The translations under genes and the position numbers were made by a program. A DNA stretch of 5,548 nt from Bacillota bacterium (GTDB lineage Bacteria > Bacillota > Bacilli > Alicyclobacillales > Alicyclobacillaceae): the NCBI GenBank assembly GCA_021816665.1, contig JAKAXI010000162.1, positions 1 through 5,548 on the forward strand, written 5' to 3'. Below, one piece after another: positions 4,878 through 5,548 of this stretch (position 1 is its first letter; each line of letters opens with the position of its first letter). The notes below the pieces were generated by a model. The model saw nothing but the letters and a program-made list of their open reading frames with translations, ran no database searches and was not told the DNA's origin.

Positions 4878-5548
4878 TTAGAATTTCCCGTACTGCTCGG
4901 CGATCGCGCCAAGCAGAAGCTCATCCCTCATGCCTGTCACCTGTGCAGCCGCCCACGTAATCCCATGCTCGCGAATCAAGTCTTGGACCCTCACTGCCGC
5001 TTCATCTGCAGGGTTGTCGTAGTGCAGCCCAAGCGCAATCGCTTCAGTCAGAGCTGGCGTCGGTACGCCAGCCTGTAGCGCCAGCAGAAGTGGCGAAACC
5101 AACCGGTCGCTGGCTGACAGTTTGCGCAGTGGATCACGACCGACCCTTTCCACCTGGTCGCGAATGTGCGGGTTGAGAAAACGTTCGCGCACACTCTCTG
5201 CATAGTGCGTCAAAGCTGGCAAGGTTAAGCTGTCGTGACGAGCCGCAAGGCCAGCGGCCGCCTCCAACTGCACGGCCTCCACCAACTCGGCAATTTCCTT
5301 GTCGCGCATGGCTTCGAGGATGGTCGGCAAGCCCTTGTGATAGCCAGCGTACGCCGCTGTCGCGTGTGCGCCGTTGAGGATGAAGAGCTTGCGCTCGAGG
5401 TACGGATCGAGTTCGTCAACCAGCGTCGCGCCCGGGACATCGAGCGGCGCCACAAGGCCCGTCTTTTCAATGTCCCACTCGAAAAAGCGCTCAACTACCG
5501 CGTCGAGCGGCGACGTGGCGTACCCTTCCCGATTCGGTGCAATCCGGT
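4878..5548 (-). CDS. mtlD: Mannitol-1-phosphate 5-dehydrogenase, C-terminal part (partial)
   Basis: Cytoplasmic NAD-dependent enzyme converting mannitol 1-phosphate to fructose 6-phosphate after PTS uptake of mannitol (EC 1.1.1.17). The frame is open to the window edge, giving 222 residues of a family usually near 380, so the N-terminal Rossmann NAD domain lies outside. The fragment starts at RIAPNREGYA and holds the C-terminal mannitol dehydrogenase domain. The ERKLFILNGAHA segment carries the polyol dehydrogenase active-site set K53-x4-N58-x2-H61 (fragment numbering). NPHIRDQVERVGRDPLRKLSASDRL closely matches, from memory, the corresponding part of E. coli MtlD, which favours this enzyme over mannitol 2-dehydrogenase or fructuronate reductase. 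A GTG at 5453 is internal, not the start, since the conserved protein continues upstream of it. A terminator follows, so it is probably the last gene of its operon. Confidence 0.92.
   Translation of the reverse strand, partial: RIAPNREGYATSPLDAVVERFFEWDIEKTGLVAPLDVPGATLVDELDPYLERKLFILNGAHATAAYAGYHKGLPTILEAMRDKEIAELVEAVQLEAAAGLAARHDSLTLPALTHYAESVRERFLNPHIRDQVERVGRDPLRKLSASDRLVSPLLLALQAGVPTPALTEAIALGLHYDNPADEAAVRVQDLIREHGITWAAAQVTGMRDELLLGAIAEQYGKF

Noticed and set aside
5225..5494. 89-codon minus-strand frame overlapping mtlD
   Set aside because: It is out of frame with the conserved dehydrogenase and its Ser/Arg-rich product is a typical shadow translation.

Overview
The window holds chromosomal DNA of a moderately GC-rich bacterium, most likely a Gram-positive Bacillota member. 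The guess rests on strong AGGTG/GAGGTGG-type ribosome sites, a TTG start, a bacillus-style winged-helix/YhfC-like gene pair, and mannitol-1-phosphate dehydrogenase. An Alicyclobacillaceae-like host is possible but is only an impression. There are no tRNA or rRNA genes, transposases, phage genes or CRISPR arrays.

Layout. Bases 1-287 carry no convincing gene but are dense in repeats: iterated CGCCA-N3-TGGCG palindromes (1-83), a 20-bp tandem repeat (87-156), and a promoter whose spacer and -10 region carry a perfect inverted repeat (216-244). A two-gene plus-strand operon follows: a winged-helix regulator (288-836, TTG start) and, 4 bp on, a seven-helix membrane protein with the residue pattern of YhfC/CPBP-type glutamic intramembrane proteases (841-1581). 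A long symmetrical hairpin (1585-1638) ends the operon and probably also ends the opposing transcript.

The rest lies on the minus strand. A 56-residue basic small protein (1712-1882) has a good ribosome site and a structured leader. Upstream of it is a cluster of ATGTCAAC half-sites that includes a perfect 28-bp palindrome resembling a LacI-family operator (1982-2026). Next comes an 860-residue LuxR-type regulator (2098-4680) made of a P-loop STAND-like ATPase, a helical TPR-like region, a glycine-rich linker and a C-terminal LuxR helix-turn-helix. Beyond it, after a terminator (4799-4843), is the 3' part of mtlD (4878-5548), cut by the window edge.

How they fit together. The regulator/protease pair looks like a self-contained autoregulated unit; target and inducer are unknown. 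The ATPase regulator sits between mtlD and the small gene and may control either neighbour or neither. mtlD is probably the last gene of a mannitol operon, because a terminator follows it directly. The least explained parts are the repeat block at the left edge and the small gene with its palindrome cluster.
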